35,983 nt of DNA from an uncultured Lachnospiraceae bacterium (GCA_910588815.1 CAJUQY010000031.1:1-35983); one strand, 5' to 3'; counted from the stretch's first letter, positions 7,971-16,451 are shown. Notes: generated from the sequence alone by a model not told the origin. Numbers and translations: made by a program.

Positions 7971-9239
7971 ATGGAGAAACGAGATGATTGGATGGAGGAT
8001 CCGGACGGCTGGCTGGAGGATGACCGAAGAAAAAGGCGGGACAATCGCTTTTTAAAAGGCGTTTTAACCGGCGTACTGTGCAGCCTTGTGGTGGTGGCGT
8101 CCGCCCTCTGGGGGATCTACTTTCTGGTATCGGCAAAGGGGAACAGCCTGTTTGGGGATGCAGGGCAGGAAAAAGGCGACTATAGAGAGGTGGATGAAAA
8201 GCTTGATCTGTTAAAGGGCATGGTGGACCGGCTGTTTCTTTATGATGCGGATGAAGAGGCTATGGCCGAGGGGATCTACAAGGGCTTTATCGCCGGGCTG
8301 GGTGATCCCTATACGGTTTATTATACGGCGGAGGAATATAAAGACATGATGGAATCCTCCGACGGAGAGTACGTGGGCATCGGTGTCCAGATCAGCCAGA
8401 GCGAGAGCACCAACTTGATTACGGTGATCCGGGTTTTTCGGGGCTCCGGGGCGGAGGAGGCCGGAATGCAGGCGGGCGACGTATTGTACAAGGTGGACGG
8501 TGAGGACATCTCAGGCGAAGACATCAACAACGTGGTGGCAAAAATCCGCGGGAATGAAGGTACCATGGTCCACATCGAGGTGTATCGGGAGTCGGAGAAC
8601 GGCTATGTGGAGATGGACGTGGAGCGGCGGGACGTGAGTATGGACACGGTGGAGTGGAATATGCTGGAGAATGGCATGGGCTATCTTCAGATCACGGAGT
8701 TTGACGGCGTGACCTACGGGCAGTTTGTCACGGCCCTGGAGGATTTGAAGGCTCAGGGGATGAAGGGGATGATCCTGGATCTCAGGGATAATCCGGGCGG
8801 CCGTCTGGATCAGGTGGTGGAGATCGCCGACGATTTCCTCACGGAGGGGGTCATTGTCTCCACCAAGGATAAGAACGGGCTTGGGACTACCTACGAGGCC
8901 GACGAGGAGCTGCGCTTCGAGGGACCGGTGGTGATTCTTGCCAACGGGAATTCCGCCAGCGCCTCGGAGGTTCTGGCCGGAGCCCTCAAAGATTATGATA
9001 AGGCGACTCTGGTGGGAACCACTACTTTTGGGAAGGGGATTGTCCAGAGTATCTATCCCTTTGAGGACGGGACGGCCATCAAGATCACCATATCGGATTA
9101 TTATACTCCCAGCGGTGCCAATATCCACGGGACAGGAATCGAACCGGACATTACCGTGGAAAAGGAAAAGAGAGAGCATGAAGAGCAGGATAATCAGCTG
9201 GACCGGGCGAAGGAGGTTCTGGCCGAAGAGATGAAGTAA
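7971..9239 (+). CDS. S41-family C-terminal processing protease (CtpA/CtpB-like)
   Basis: Membrane-anchored periplasm-side serine protease of 422 residues. It has an acidic cytosolic start, one membrane segment at about 29-51, a PDZ domain at about 115-200, and the tail-specific protease core. The catalytic dyad is Ser330 (NSASASE) and Lys355 (FGKGIVQ), 25 residues apart as in CtpB. It follows the M23 gene by 26 bases and has AAAGGA before ATG. Such proteases often process cell-wall hydrolase regulators, which fits this cluster, but the substrate is not shown by the sequence. Confidence 0.92.
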   Translation: MEKRDDWMEDPDGWLEDDRRKRRDNRFLKGVLTGVLCSLVVVASALWGIYFLVSAKGNSLFGDAGQEKGDYREVDEKLDLLKGMVDRLFLYDADEEAMAEGIYKGFIAGLGDPYTVYYTAEEYKDMMESSDGEYVGIGVQISQSESTNLITVIRVFRGSGAEEAGMQAGDVLYKVDGEDISGEDINNVVAKIRGNEGTMVHIEVYRESENGYVEMDVERRDVSMDTVEWNMLENGMGYLQITEFDGVTYGQFVTALEDLKAQGMKGMILDLRDNPGGRLDQVVEIADDFLTEGVIVSTKDKNGLGTTYEADEELRFEGPVVILANGNSASASEVLAGALKDYDKATLVGTTTFGKGIVQSIYPFEDGTAIKITISDYYTPSGANIHGTGIEPDITVEKEKREHEEQDNQLDRAKEVLAEEMK

Positions 9240-9244
9240 GCGTC

Positions 9245-9266
9245 CTATGTGCACCTGTGCACATAG
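9245..9266. repeat. 22-bp near-perfect palindrome before the terminator
   Basis: CTATGTGCAC (9245-9254) and GTGCACATAG (9257-9266) are exact inverse copies with a 2-base centre. It lies just after the S41 protease stop and before the stronger terminator stem. It may be a second hairpin or a protein site. Confidence 0.6.
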
Positions 9267-9268
9267 AA

Positions 9269-9311
9269 AAGACCTGAGAAGCAGTTACAGGAAAGCTTCT
9301 CAGGTCTTTTT
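9269..9311. terminator. Strong bidirectional rho-independent terminator
   Basis: A perfect 14-bp stem (9269-9282 with 9295-9308) and 12-base loop, followed by T residues on the plus strand, with an A run before it that gives a T run on the minus strand. It closes the ftsEX-M23-S41 operon on the plus strand and can close the anti-sigma gene on the minus strand. Confidence 0.9.
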
Positions 9312-9342
9312 CTAAATTCTGTCTGTATTTTTGTATGGATTC

Positions 9343-9860
9343 TTACCAGGAAAGGGGCTGGGTCAGGGAGCTTACCGCCTGCTCCTTTGCCGTCTCTTCA
9401 TCCCGGATCTTGCAGGACGTAATCCGGTCCTCCACGACATAAAAGTGAAGCTCGGACGGCTGTGTCTGATTCAGGCTGAATACATCCATGCCGTATTCGG
9501 TGGATTGGTTGCCTTTTTCCAGCAGGTTGCCGTTTTCGTCGAAACAGACGACTCCTCCTTCCGGATTGCCGCTTTCGTCCTCATAGGGAACGAAATTAAC
9601 AACCGCCTGGTAGGGGGACACATAGACATCGGTGATCCGGCCGGGTTCTTTGGCATCTGACAGGTTCCTGTAGGACTGGAGGCGGCTTGAATCTGCCTGG
9701 AAGGGGAGCTCCAGCTCCCAGGAACCGTTAAGCTGCAGGGAGACATCCATAATGTTGTCGGGATTTGCGATGAGACTTCCGTTTTTCTCTGTTCCAGGCT
9801 GGCCTTTACGGTATCGTCCAGTTTTGCGGAAACAGGGATTTCATCAAATCTAAAAGGCAT
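9343..9860 (-). pseudogene. Anti-sigma-type DUF4179/DUF5643 protein, internally deleted and frameshifted
   Basis: On the minus strand the start (MPFRFDEIPVSAKLDDTVK) looks like the cytosolic N-terminus of DUF4179 proteins that partner ECF sigma factors. The remaining 135 or so residues, in another frame, look like the extracellular C-terminal DUF5643 domain (GSWELELPFQ, ITDVYVSPYQ). The two parts meet near 9790-9820. The membrane segment and central domain (several hundred residues in intact relatives) are missing. ATG at 9860 overlaps the sigma gene stop as TAATG, showing the original coupling. A membrane anti-sigma cannot be made from this frame. Confidence 0.7.
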
Positions 9861-10239
9861 TATAGATAGTCCTCCTTTAAATTGGCTTTAAGTTCTCCGC
9901 GGGCCCGGCTTAAATAGGCCTTTACAGACCCCTCCGGAATATTCATGGCGTAAGCAATTTCACGGATGGTCATGTTGCTGAAATATTTCAGAATGATGAC
10001 CGTGCGGTACCGCTCCGGAAGAACATCAATGGCGTTGTAAAGATCCCATTTTTCTTCAGAAGAAACGCCTTGTTTTGGCGTGGCGACCTGAACGGTATCC
10101 ATGGGAACCGCAGGCAGCGTCTGACGGAAAAAGTCTATGGTGCAGCGGATCAAAATTTTGGTGAGCCAGGTCTTGAAATACTCCGGCTTTTTCAGGGTGT
10201 GAATGGATTGGAAAGCGTATCCTTTTCTTGGGACTCCAT
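9860..10239 (-). pseudogene. ECF-type sigma-70 factor, region 2 largely deleted and frameshifted
   Basis: On the minus strand an ATG at 10239 preceded by AGAGGAGG opens with MESQEKD, then the frame shifts. In the next frame (in phase with 10153) the protein reads AFQSIHTLKKPEYFKTWL, the end of region 2, followed by an intact region 4 (LPERYRTVIILKYF, then IREIAYAMNIPEGSVKAYLS). About 50 residues that should hold regions 2.1-2.2, which contact RNA polymerase core, are absent. An internal start (for example TTG 10153) would give only region 4. The promoter, ribosome site and C-terminus are preserved, so the damage is an internal deletion. Confidence 0.75.
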
Positions 10240-10280
10240 TGGATCCTCCTCTGCGTGTTTCTGATGGTCCATCTATCTGT

Positions 10281-10309
10281 TAGTCCGCGGTTTGCAGGAA
10301 AAGGTTACA
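10281..10309 (-). promoter_or_regulatory. Candidate ECF-sigma autoregulatory promoter
   Basis: Read on the minus strand: TGTAACC (10309-10303), 15 bases, then CGGACTA (10287-10281), 42 bases before the sigma ATG. The TGTAACC element resembles -35 sites of ECF sigma factors that control their own genes. The matching sigma is broken here, so the site may be an orphan. Confidence 0.4.
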
Positions 10310-10325
10310 TGTTTTTAAAAATAAT

Positions 10326-10355
10326 TTTACATGGACTTTAAAAGGAAATTATGCT
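10326..10355 (+). promoter_or_regulatory. Candidate promoter for lepA-hemW
   Basis: TTTACA at 10326-10331, an 18-base spacer, TATGCT at 10350-10355. It sits about 70 bases before the lepA start and is divergent from the ECF-type promoter. Match to consensus is moderate. Confidence 0.45.
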
Positions 10356-10425
10356 AAACTAGTACAACGTTATAGGAGAATTATAAAGAATTTTGGATGA
10401 AAAAGCAAAGCCGGGAGGAATGTTT

Positions 10426-12237
10426 ATGGCGGCAGATCAGAGTAAGATCAGAAATTTTTGTATTATTGCCCACATCGACCATGGGAAATCCACCCTGGCC
10501 GATCGGATTATTGAGAAGACAGGGCTGCTCACCAGCAGGGAGATGCAGTCCCAGGTCCTTGACAACATGGATTTGGAGCGGGAACGGGGGATCACCATCA
10601 AGTCCCAGGCTGTCCGTACCATCTATAAAGCGAAAGACGGAGAGGAGTATCAGTTTAATCTGATCGACACACCGGGCCATGTGGACTTCAATTATGAGGT
10701 GTCCAGGAGCCTGGCGGCCTGCGACGGGGCCGTGCTGGTGGTGGACGCGGCCCAGGGCATTGAGGCTCAGACTATGGCCAACGTGTATCTGGCTCTGGAC
10801 CATGACCTGGAAGTATTTCCGGTCATCAATAAGATTGACCTGCCGAGTGCCGAGCCTCAGAGAGTCATTGACGAGATCGAGGATGTGATCGGAATTGAAG
10901 CTCAGGATGCGCCGCAGATTTCTGCGAAGGCAGGTATCAATATCGAAGAAGTGCTGGAGCAGATTGTGACGAAGCTTCCCGCGCCCTCCGGTGACCCGGA
11001 GGCGCCTCTCAAAGCGCTGATTTTTGATTCTGTCTATGATTCCTACAAAGGGGTGATTGTGTTTTGCAGGATCAAAGAGGGGACTGTGAAAAAAGGGATG
11101 AAGATTCGCTTCATGGCTACCGGGGCGGAATTTGAGACGGTAGAGGTGGGATATTTTGGCGCCGGCCAGTTTATTCCCTGCGGGGAGCTCTCTGCCGGGA
11201 TGGTGGGATATTTGACAGCCAGCATTAAAAATGTCCAGGATACCCGGGTCGGTGATACGGTGACAGATGGGGATAATCCCTGCGCCGAGCCCCTCCCCGG
11301 CTACAAAAAAGTGACCTCCATGGTCTACTGCGGCCTGTATCCGGCGGATGGCGCCAAGTATAACGATCTCAGGGAGGCGCTGGAAAAGCTCCAGTTAAAC
11401 GACGCTTCCCTGCAGTTTGAGCCGGAGACTTCCGTGGCCTTAGGATTCGGCTTCCGGTGCGGGTTTTTAGGGCTTTTGCACCTGGAAATCATCCAGGAAC
11501 GGCTGGAGAGGGAATACAATTTGGATCTGGTGACCACGGCGCCAGGGGTGGTCTACAAGGTCTACAAAACCAACGGCGAGGTTATGGAGCTTACCAATCC
11601 CTCCAATCTGCCGGATCCTTCGGAGATAGAATATATGGAAGAGCCGGTGGTGAAGGCGGAGATCATGGTGACCACGGAATTTATCGGGGCCATCATGGGG
11701 CTCTGTCAGGAGCGGCGGGGCGTGTACGTGGGGACGGAGTATATGGAGGATACCAGGGCGCTTCTCCGCTATGAGCTCCCCTTGAATGAGATCATCTATG
11801 ATTTCTTTGACGCCTTAAAATCCCGTTCCAGAGGATATGCTTCCTTTGATTATGAGTTAAAGGGCTATGAGCGCTCCAACCTGGTGAAGCTGGACATTCT
11901 CATTAATAAAGAAGCAGTCGACGCGCTGTCCTTTATCGTCCATGCAGATACGGCCTATGAGCGGGGACGGAAGATGTGCGAGAAGTTGAAGGAGGAGATT
12001 CCCAGACATCTTTTTGAGATTCCGATTCAGGCCGCTATCGGGAACCGGATCATCGCCAGGGAGACTGTGAAAGCCATGCGCAAGGATGTGCTGGCCAAGT
12101 GCTACGGCGGCGATATCAGCCGGAAGCGGAAGCTCCTCGAGAAGCAGAAGGAGGGCAAGAAGCGGATGCGCCAGGTGGGCAGTGTGGAGATTCCGCAGAA
12201 AGCCTTCATGAGCGTGCTGAAGCTGGACGATAAATAG
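10426..12237 (+). CDS. lepA: Elongation factor 4 (LepA), ribosomal back-translocase GTPase
   Basis: Translational GTPase of 603 residues, the usual family length. G1 (AHIDHGKST), G3 (DTPGHVDF) and G4 (NKID) motifs are intact, and the C-terminal LepA-specific domain is complete, ending in basic residues (RKRKLLEKQKEGKKRM). The start ATG at 10426 was chosen because GGGAGG lies 7 bases upstream; the earlier ATG at 10420 is too close to it. hemW begins 9 bases after the stop, as in many Firmicutes. Confidence 0.96.
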   Translation: MAADQSKIRNFCIIAHIDHGKSTLADRIIEKTGLLTSREMQSQVLDNMDLERERGITIKSQAVRTIYKAKDGEEYQFNLIDTPGHVDFNYEVSRSLAACDGAVLVVDAAQGIEAQTMANVYLALDHDLEVFPVINKIDLPSAEPQRVIDEIEDVIGIEAQDAPQISAKAGINIEEVLEQIVTKLPAPSGDPEAPLKALIFDSVYDSYKGVIVFCRIKEGTVKKGMKIRFMATGAEFETVEVGYFGAGQFIPCGELSAGMVGYLTASIKNVQDTRVGDTVTDGDNPCAEPLPGYKKVTSMVYCGLYPADGAKYNDLREALEKLQLNDASLQFEPETSVALGFGFRCGFLGLLHLEIIQERLEREYNLDLVTTAPGVVYKVYKTNGEVMELTNPSNLPDPSEIEYMEEPVVKAEIMVTTEFIGAIMGLCQERRGVYVGTEYMEDTRALLRYELPLNEIIYDFFDALKSRSRGYASFDYELKGYERSNLVKLDILINKEAVDALSFIVHADTAYERGRKMCEKLKEEIPRHLFEIPIQAAIGNRIIARETVKAMRKDVLAKCYGGDISRKRKLLEKQKEGKKRMRQVGSVEIPQKAFMSVLKLDDK

Positions 12238-12246
12238 GAGGGGAGG

Positions 12247-13566
12247 ATGGAGGTTTACGTGCATATCCCGTTCTGCGTGAGGAAATGCGGGTACTGTGAC
12301 TTCGTGTCGGCACCGGCGGGGGAACAGGTGCAGGGAGCATATATGAAGGCGCTGAGGCGGGAAATCTGTCTGGCAGCAGAGGAGCAGAGGCAGAGAAGCT
12401 CCCGGCAGGATGTCTTTTGGCAGGACAGAGGACGGCGGGAGGCGGATGCAGATACCGGGCCGCGGAAAGCCGGATTCTGGCAGAAAGGATGGGGGGAACG
12501 CATGGACGGGGTGGTGACTTCCGTATTCTTTGGGGGCGGGACGCCGTCGATTGTGGAGGCCGGTGAGATCGAGGAAACTCTTGCCTGTCTCCGGAAGGAG
12601 TTTGCGATGGCGGAAGAGGCGGAGATCACTCTGGAGGCCAACCCGGGGACGCTGACAAAGGAGAAGATGGAGGTCTACCGGAGGGCCGGGGTAAACCGCC
12701 TGAGCATTGGGCTCCAGTCGGCAGATGACGGGGAACTCGCTCTTCTCGGGCGAATCCACACCTTTGAAGAGTTTAGGGAGAACTACAGACTCGCCAGAGA
12801 GACCGGTTTTCGGAATATCAGTGTGGATTTGATGGCGGCCCTTCCGGGGCAGAGTACAGAGAGTTTTGAGCGGAGTCTCCTTGCGGTGACAGGGCTTTCC
12901 CCGGAACACATTTCCGTGTACAGTCTGATCATTGAGGAGGGGACGCCCTTTTATGGGAAGTATCACAGGCAGGCAGCCGCCAGGGAGGCGGGGGAGGAGG
13001 ACTGCAGCCCTTTGCCTTCGGAGAATGTGGAGCGGGCGATGTACGCCATGACAGGGAGAATCCTTGCCGCCTGCGGCTATGGGCGGTATGAGATATCCAA
13101 CTATGCAAAGCACGGCTTCGCCTGCAGACATAATGTGGGCTACTGGACCGGCGTGCCTTACCTTGGGTTTGGAATTTCTGCCGCATCCTATCTAAATGGA
13201 AGACATACAGGTGAAATGCCAGAACATGGAAAGCGGTTTTCCAATACGGATGATATGGGAACTTATTTGAGGCCGGGAATGAGTCTTGGACAGATTCGGC
13301 AGGATGAGGAGATTGTGACCACAGAGCGGGCCATGGAGGAGTTTATGTTTCTGGGCCTGAGAATGACGGAGGGGGTTTCCGAGAAAGAATTTGCGGGGCG
13401 GTTCGGGAGGGAACCGGAAGCTGTTTACGGAACTGTCTTAAAAACCATGGAGCGGGAAGGACTGATGGAGCGGACGGCGCCTGACAGGCATGGGGACGCC
13501 CACTGGAGATTGACGGCGCGGGGAATTGATGTAAGCAATTATGTGCTGGCGGGGTTTCTGTTTTAG
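12247..13566 (+). CDS. hemW: Radical SAM heme chaperone HemW (coproporphyrinogen oxidase-like)
   Basis: A 439-residue radical SAM protein of the HemN/HemW family. The [4Fe-4S] motif CxxxCxxC is at Cys10, Cys14, Cys17 (CVRKCGYCDF), followed by FFGGGTPS and the HemW C-terminal winged-helix domain. HemW proteins insert heme and are often mislabelled as coproporphyrinogen dehydrogenase. This one is about 60 residues longer than usual: an Arg/Gln-rich insert lies at about 45-87 between the cluster motif and GGGTPS, with a shorter one near 240-262. The start ATG has a GGAGGGGAGG context. It is translated with lepA. Confidence 0.9.
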   Translation: MEVYVHIPFCVRKCGYCDFVSAPAGEQVQGAYMKALRREICLAAEEQRQRSSRQDVFWQDRGRREADADTGPRKAGFWQKGWGERMDGVVTSVFFGGGTPSIVEAGEIEETLACLRKEFAMAEEAEITLEANPGTLTKEKMEVYRRAGVNRLSIGLQSADDGELALLGRIHTFEEFRENYRLARETGFRNISVDLMAALPGQSTESFERSLLAVTGLSPEHISVYSLIIEEGTPFYGKYHRQAAAREAGEEDCSPLPSENVERAMYAMTGRILAACGYGRYEISNYAKHGFACRHNVGYWTGVPYLGFGISAASYLNGRHTGEMPEHGKRFSNTDDMGTYLRPGMSLGQIRQDEEIVTTERAMEEFMFLGLRMTEGVSEKEFAGRFGREPEAVYGTVLKTMEREGLMERTAPDRHGDAHWRLTARGIDVSNYVLAGFLF

Positions 13567-13590
13567 AAACTTGTGCCGGCACAGTTTTTT
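13567..13590 (+). terminator. Candidate terminator after hemW
   Basis: AAAC plus TGTG (13567-13575, one bulged T) pairs with CACA plus GTTT (13580-13587) around CCGG, ending in a T run to 13590. Confidence 0.5.
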
Positions 13591-13617
13591 GCACACACTT
13601 TTTGTCGTTTGTTGCGG

Positions 13618-13665
13618 TTTACAGAAGCGGTCAAAGCTGTTAACATTTAGGGAAGAGATCAAGAA
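13618..13665 (+). repeat. 48-bp direct repeat, copy A
   Basis: Matches 13951-13998 at 42 of 48 positions. It shares TTTACAGAA at the start and ATTTAGGGAAGAGATC near the end. The two copies are 333 bases apart. Confidence 0.85.
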
Positions 13666-13950
13666 AAAAGAACGGATTCGGATGATATCGGACGAATGAG
13701 TCTGTCAGGGGAAATGTTTCATGGGAGAGCCGTCCGGCAGTTAAAAAGCGGAGGCTGGAGATACCAATCAGCTTTGACAGCTATGAACATGAAATATGGC
13801 GCAGGAAATGGTGAGCCTCCTGCGCCGTATTCATTAGGTGAGATAAAAATGTTGGCAGTTTTTATCTGTTTTTACTATACTGAAATTATTGACGGGATTC
13901 TATCAGAATTATGGCGGAAATGATAACAATCCTGCTATCCCTGATTTTAG

Positions 13951-13998
13951 TTTACAGAAAAGGTTAAAACTGTTAAGATTTAGGGAAGAGATCGAGAA
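13951..13998 (+). repeat. 48-bp direct repeat, copy B
   Basis: Second copy of the repeat at 13618-13665, with 6 mismatches and no gaps. It overlaps the end of the 18-codon hydrophobic frame. Confidence 0.85.
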
Positions 13999-14261
13999 GA
14001 CCCGCTGTGTGAAAGCGGCAGATTTGATCCGGGAGATCAGAAGGGTTATCGCCGCAGGAGTCATGGTGTGCATCCGGCCAGGGAAGAAAGGATTGCAGGA
14101 AGCGGCTGGTTATGGCGGTCCCGGCGGCGGCTGGGCGAGTATTTTTCTGAACTTCTATAAAGGCGACGTGATCCGCGGGATGGTGAGCATTTCCGGCGAA
14201 GCTTTGGGAGAAGGACGGCGCTGCCCCCTGACAGGCGGCCCCCATATTCCGCACAGGACAG

Positions 14262-14510
14262 GAAGAGGAGCGGTTCTTTTTTCGCGAGTACTTGTACCAA
14301 AGCCCCCCGGCGGTGCTCTGCGGCAGACGATAGGAAGGGTTTGACCGGTTCACGAGCATAGCGCAGGCAATTTCAGCCGACCCGGTTTGATGGAGGTGAA
14401 ATTGCCTGCCATAGGCGGCGCAGTGAACTGGTCAAAACCGACGTGTCTGCCGCAGAGCACCGCCGGGGGCATTTTGGACAAGCCTCCATAAAAAAGAACC
14501 GCTCCTCTTC
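14262..14510. repeat. 249-bp interrupted palindrome (foldback or MITE-like element)
   Basis: Nested inverse arms share one axis near 14386: 14262-14282 with 14490-14510 (21 of 21 bp), 14304-14328 with 14445-14469 (25 of 25), 14341-14353 with 14423-14435 (12 of 13), and 14363-14375 with 14397-14409 (13 of 13). The central loop is 21 bases. It encodes no recognisable protein. It ends 64 bases before the hrcA promoter. A transcript would fold into one long hairpin. Confidence 0.85.
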
Positions 14511-14574
14511 TGCAATTTCCCTCAAACTTCCAAAACAGGCTTTGCATAGATTTGCAGAAATTTGAAAAAAAATA

Positions 14575-14603
14575 TTGACAAAGGAGAACCGGAGTGCTAT
14601 CTT
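14575..14603 (+). promoter_or_regulatory. Promoter of the hrcA heat-shock operon
   Basis: TTGACA (14575-14580), a 17-base spacer, TATCTT (14598-14603). It is directly upstream of the CIRCE operator. Confidence 0.8.
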
Positions 14604-14616
14604 ATTCATATGGATG

Positions 14617-14643
14617 TTAGCACTCTATCATGTTGAGTGCTAA
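14617..14643 (+). promoter_or_regulatory. CIRCE operator, HrcA binding site
   Basis: TTAGCACTC, 9 bases, GAGTGCTAA: both half-sites match the CIRCE consensus exactly. HrcA bound here would repress the promoter just upstream, giving autoregulation of hrcA-grpE-dnaK-dnaJ. An additional half-site GAGTGCTA (14592-14599) overlaps the -10. Confidence 0.97.
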
Positions 14644-14665
14644 CAAGAAAGGGGAGACGTGAGAC

Positions 14666-15715
14666 GTGGAACTGGACGAACGGAAGAAAAAGATATTAAA
14701 CGCGATCATCCGCAACTACCAGGAGACCGGAGAGCCGGTCGGCTCACGGACCATCTCCAAATATTCGGACTTGCAGCTTTCCTCTGCGACGATCCGCAAT
14801 GAGATGTCGGATCTGGAGGAGATGGGACTGATCGTCCAGCCGCATACCTCGGCGGGGCGGATTCCCACAGACCGGGGGTACCGTCTTTATGTGGATCATA
14901 TGCTGGAGACGACAGACCGGGATGCAGGGAGGCAGGAGCCGGTCCAGACCAGCGAGTTCCTCATTGACCGGATGGATCGGATGGAGCAGGTGCTGAAGCA
15001 GATGGCCAAGATGCTGGCGCTCAATACCAATTATGCGTCCATGATCTCTGCCCCCAGATACAACCGGAACAAACTGAAATTCATTCAGCTTTCCAGGGTG
15101 GAGGAGAGCAAGCTTCTGGCCGTGGTGGTCGTGGAGGGCAACCTTATTAAAAATACCATCTTTGAGGTGGAGGAGAAGCTTACGGAGGAGGATATCCTTT
15201 CTCTGAATCTGCTGCTCAATACGAATTTAAACGGATTGACAATCGAAGAGATCAACCTGGGGATTATCACAAAATTAAAGGGGCAGGCGGGCGGCCATAC
15301 CGAGGTGGTGGGAAAGGTCCTGGACGCGGTGGCGGAGGCCATCCAGGGGGATGACGAGGATCTGCAGATCTACACCAGCGGGGCCACCAATATTTTCCGG
15401 TACCCGGAGCTTTCCGACAGCAGCAAGGCGAAGGAGATTATTCAGGTATTCGAGGAGAAGAAACAGCTCACCAACCTCCTGACAGATAAGCTGGGAGAGG
15501 AAGGGCAGCAGGGGATTCAGGTCTATATCGGGAACGAGACCCCGGTTCAGAGCATGAAGGACTGTAGTGTGGTCACGGCCACTTACGACCTTGGAGACGG
15601 CCTGCAGGGAACCATCGGCATCGTAGGGCCGAAACGGATGGATTATGAGAAGGTGGTCCAGGCGCTCCAGACAGTGATGGGGCAGCTTGATACCATGTTT
15701 AAAAAAGAAGAATAG
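14666..15715 (+). CDS. hrcA: Heat-inducible transcription repressor HrcA
   Basis: Repressor of class I heat-shock genes, 349 residues. The N-terminal winged helix (SSATIRNEMSDLEEMGLI) binds CIRCE, and the rest forms the dimerisation and inserted domains. GTG start, chosen because GGGGAG lies 9 bases upstream and the N-terminus MELDERKKKIL fits the family. First gene of the operon with CIRCE in its leader; its activity is normally kept up by GroEL. Confidence 0.96.
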   Translation: MELDERKKKILNAIIRNYQETGEPVGSRTISKYSDLQLSSATIRNEMSDLEEMGLIVQPHTSAGRIPTDRGYRLYVDHMLETTDRDAGRQEPVQTSEFLIDRMDRMEQVLKQMAKMLALNTNYASMISAPRYNRNKLKFIQLSRVEESKLLAVVVVEGNLIKNTIFEVEEKLTEEDILSLNLLLNTNLNGLTIEEINLGIITKLKGQAGGHTEVVGKVLDAVAEAIQGDDEDLQIYTSGATNIFRYPELSDSSKAKEIIQVFEEKKQLTNLLTDKLGEEGQQGIQVYIGNETPVQSMKDCSVVTATYDLGDGLQGTIGIVGPKRMDYEKVVQALQTVMGQLDTMFKKEE

Positions 15716-15742
15716 AAAGAGAAATAGAAAGGCGGAGAGAAC

Positions 15743-16408
15743 GTGACGGATACACAGAGAGATCAGATGGAAACGGAGAACGAGCATCCGGCTGAGGCAG
15801 TTTCAGAGGAAAACCCGCAGATGGAAGCGGGCGGGGAAGCTTCTGTGGAAAGCGGGGAAACGGAAGACGCCGGGGCGAAGGTTTCGGAGCCTTGGGAAGA
15901 GGGGGAGGACGGCAAGGATGCAGAGCCGGCTCCGGAAAAGAAAGGCTTCTTTAAAAAGAAAGAAAAGAAAGATAAGAAGGATGAGCAGATCGAGGATCTG
16001 ACAGATCGGCTGAAGCGGTCCATGGCGGAATTTGAGAATTTCCGGAAACGGACGGAAAAGGAAAAGGCGGCCATGTATGAGGTGGGGGCCAAGAGCATCA
16101 TCGAAAAGATCCTGCCGGTGGTGGATAATTTCGAGCGGGGTATGGCAACCTTAAAAGAAGAGGAAGCCCATTCTCCTTTTGCGGAGGGAATGGATAAGAT
16201 ATATAAGCAGCTTCTTACGACCTTGGAGTCTCTGGACGTGACAGTCATTGAGGCGGTAGGGCAGGAATTCAATCCGGATTTCCACAATGCGGTGATGCAC
16301 GTGGAGGATGAGGAGGCCGGCGAGAATATCGTCGTGGAGGAATTCCAGAAGGGCTATCTTTACCGGGGCAGTGTGGTGCGCCACAGCATGGTAAAAGTCG
16401 CAAATTAA
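15743..16408 (+). CDS. grpE: Nucleotide exchange factor GrpE
   Basis: DnaK co-chaperone that releases ADP, 221 residues. The first 70 or so residues are a low-complexity acidic region followed by a Lys-rich stretch (KKKEKKDKKDE). The conserved core starts with the long dimer helix (LKRSMAEFENFRKRTEKEK) and ends in the beta domain (YLYRGSVVRHSMVKVA). GTG start with a weak GGAG site. It lies 27 bases after hrcA. Confidence 0.95.
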   Translation: MTDTQRDQMETENEHPAEAVSEENPQMEAGGEASVESGETEDAGAKVSEPWEEGEDGKDAEPAPEKKGFFKKKEKKDKKDEQIEDLTDRLKRSMAEFENFRKRTEKEKAAMYEVGAKSIIEKILPVVDNFERGMATLKEEEAHSPFAEGMDKIYKQLLTTLESLDVTVIEAVGQEFNPDFHNAVMHVEDEEAGENIVVEEFQKGYLYRGSVVRHSMVKVAN

Positions 16409-16451
16409 CAGCATATCAGAATCAGAGTGATAATACAGGAGGAAATGAATC

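Larger units (their letters stand above)
13591..14261. other. Gene-poor stretch before the palindrome
   Basis: No convincing conserved gene is seen. It holds the two copies of a 48-bp repeat, a 13-bp hairpin (13794-13806 with 13818-13830) without a T run, and a possible promoter (TTGGCA 13852-13857, 18 bases, TATACT 13876-13881). Just after that promoter is an 18-codon hydrophobic frame at 13911-13967 (MAEMITILLSLILVYRKG) with no ribosome site. The longer frame at 13889-14344 has no recognisable domain and runs into the palindrome, so I do not call it. Confidence 0.5.

Noticed and set aside
13889..14344. 151-codon plus-strand frame before hrcA
   Set aside because: No domain recognised, no ribosome site, runs through repeat copy B and into one arm of the palindrome; composition looks non-coding.
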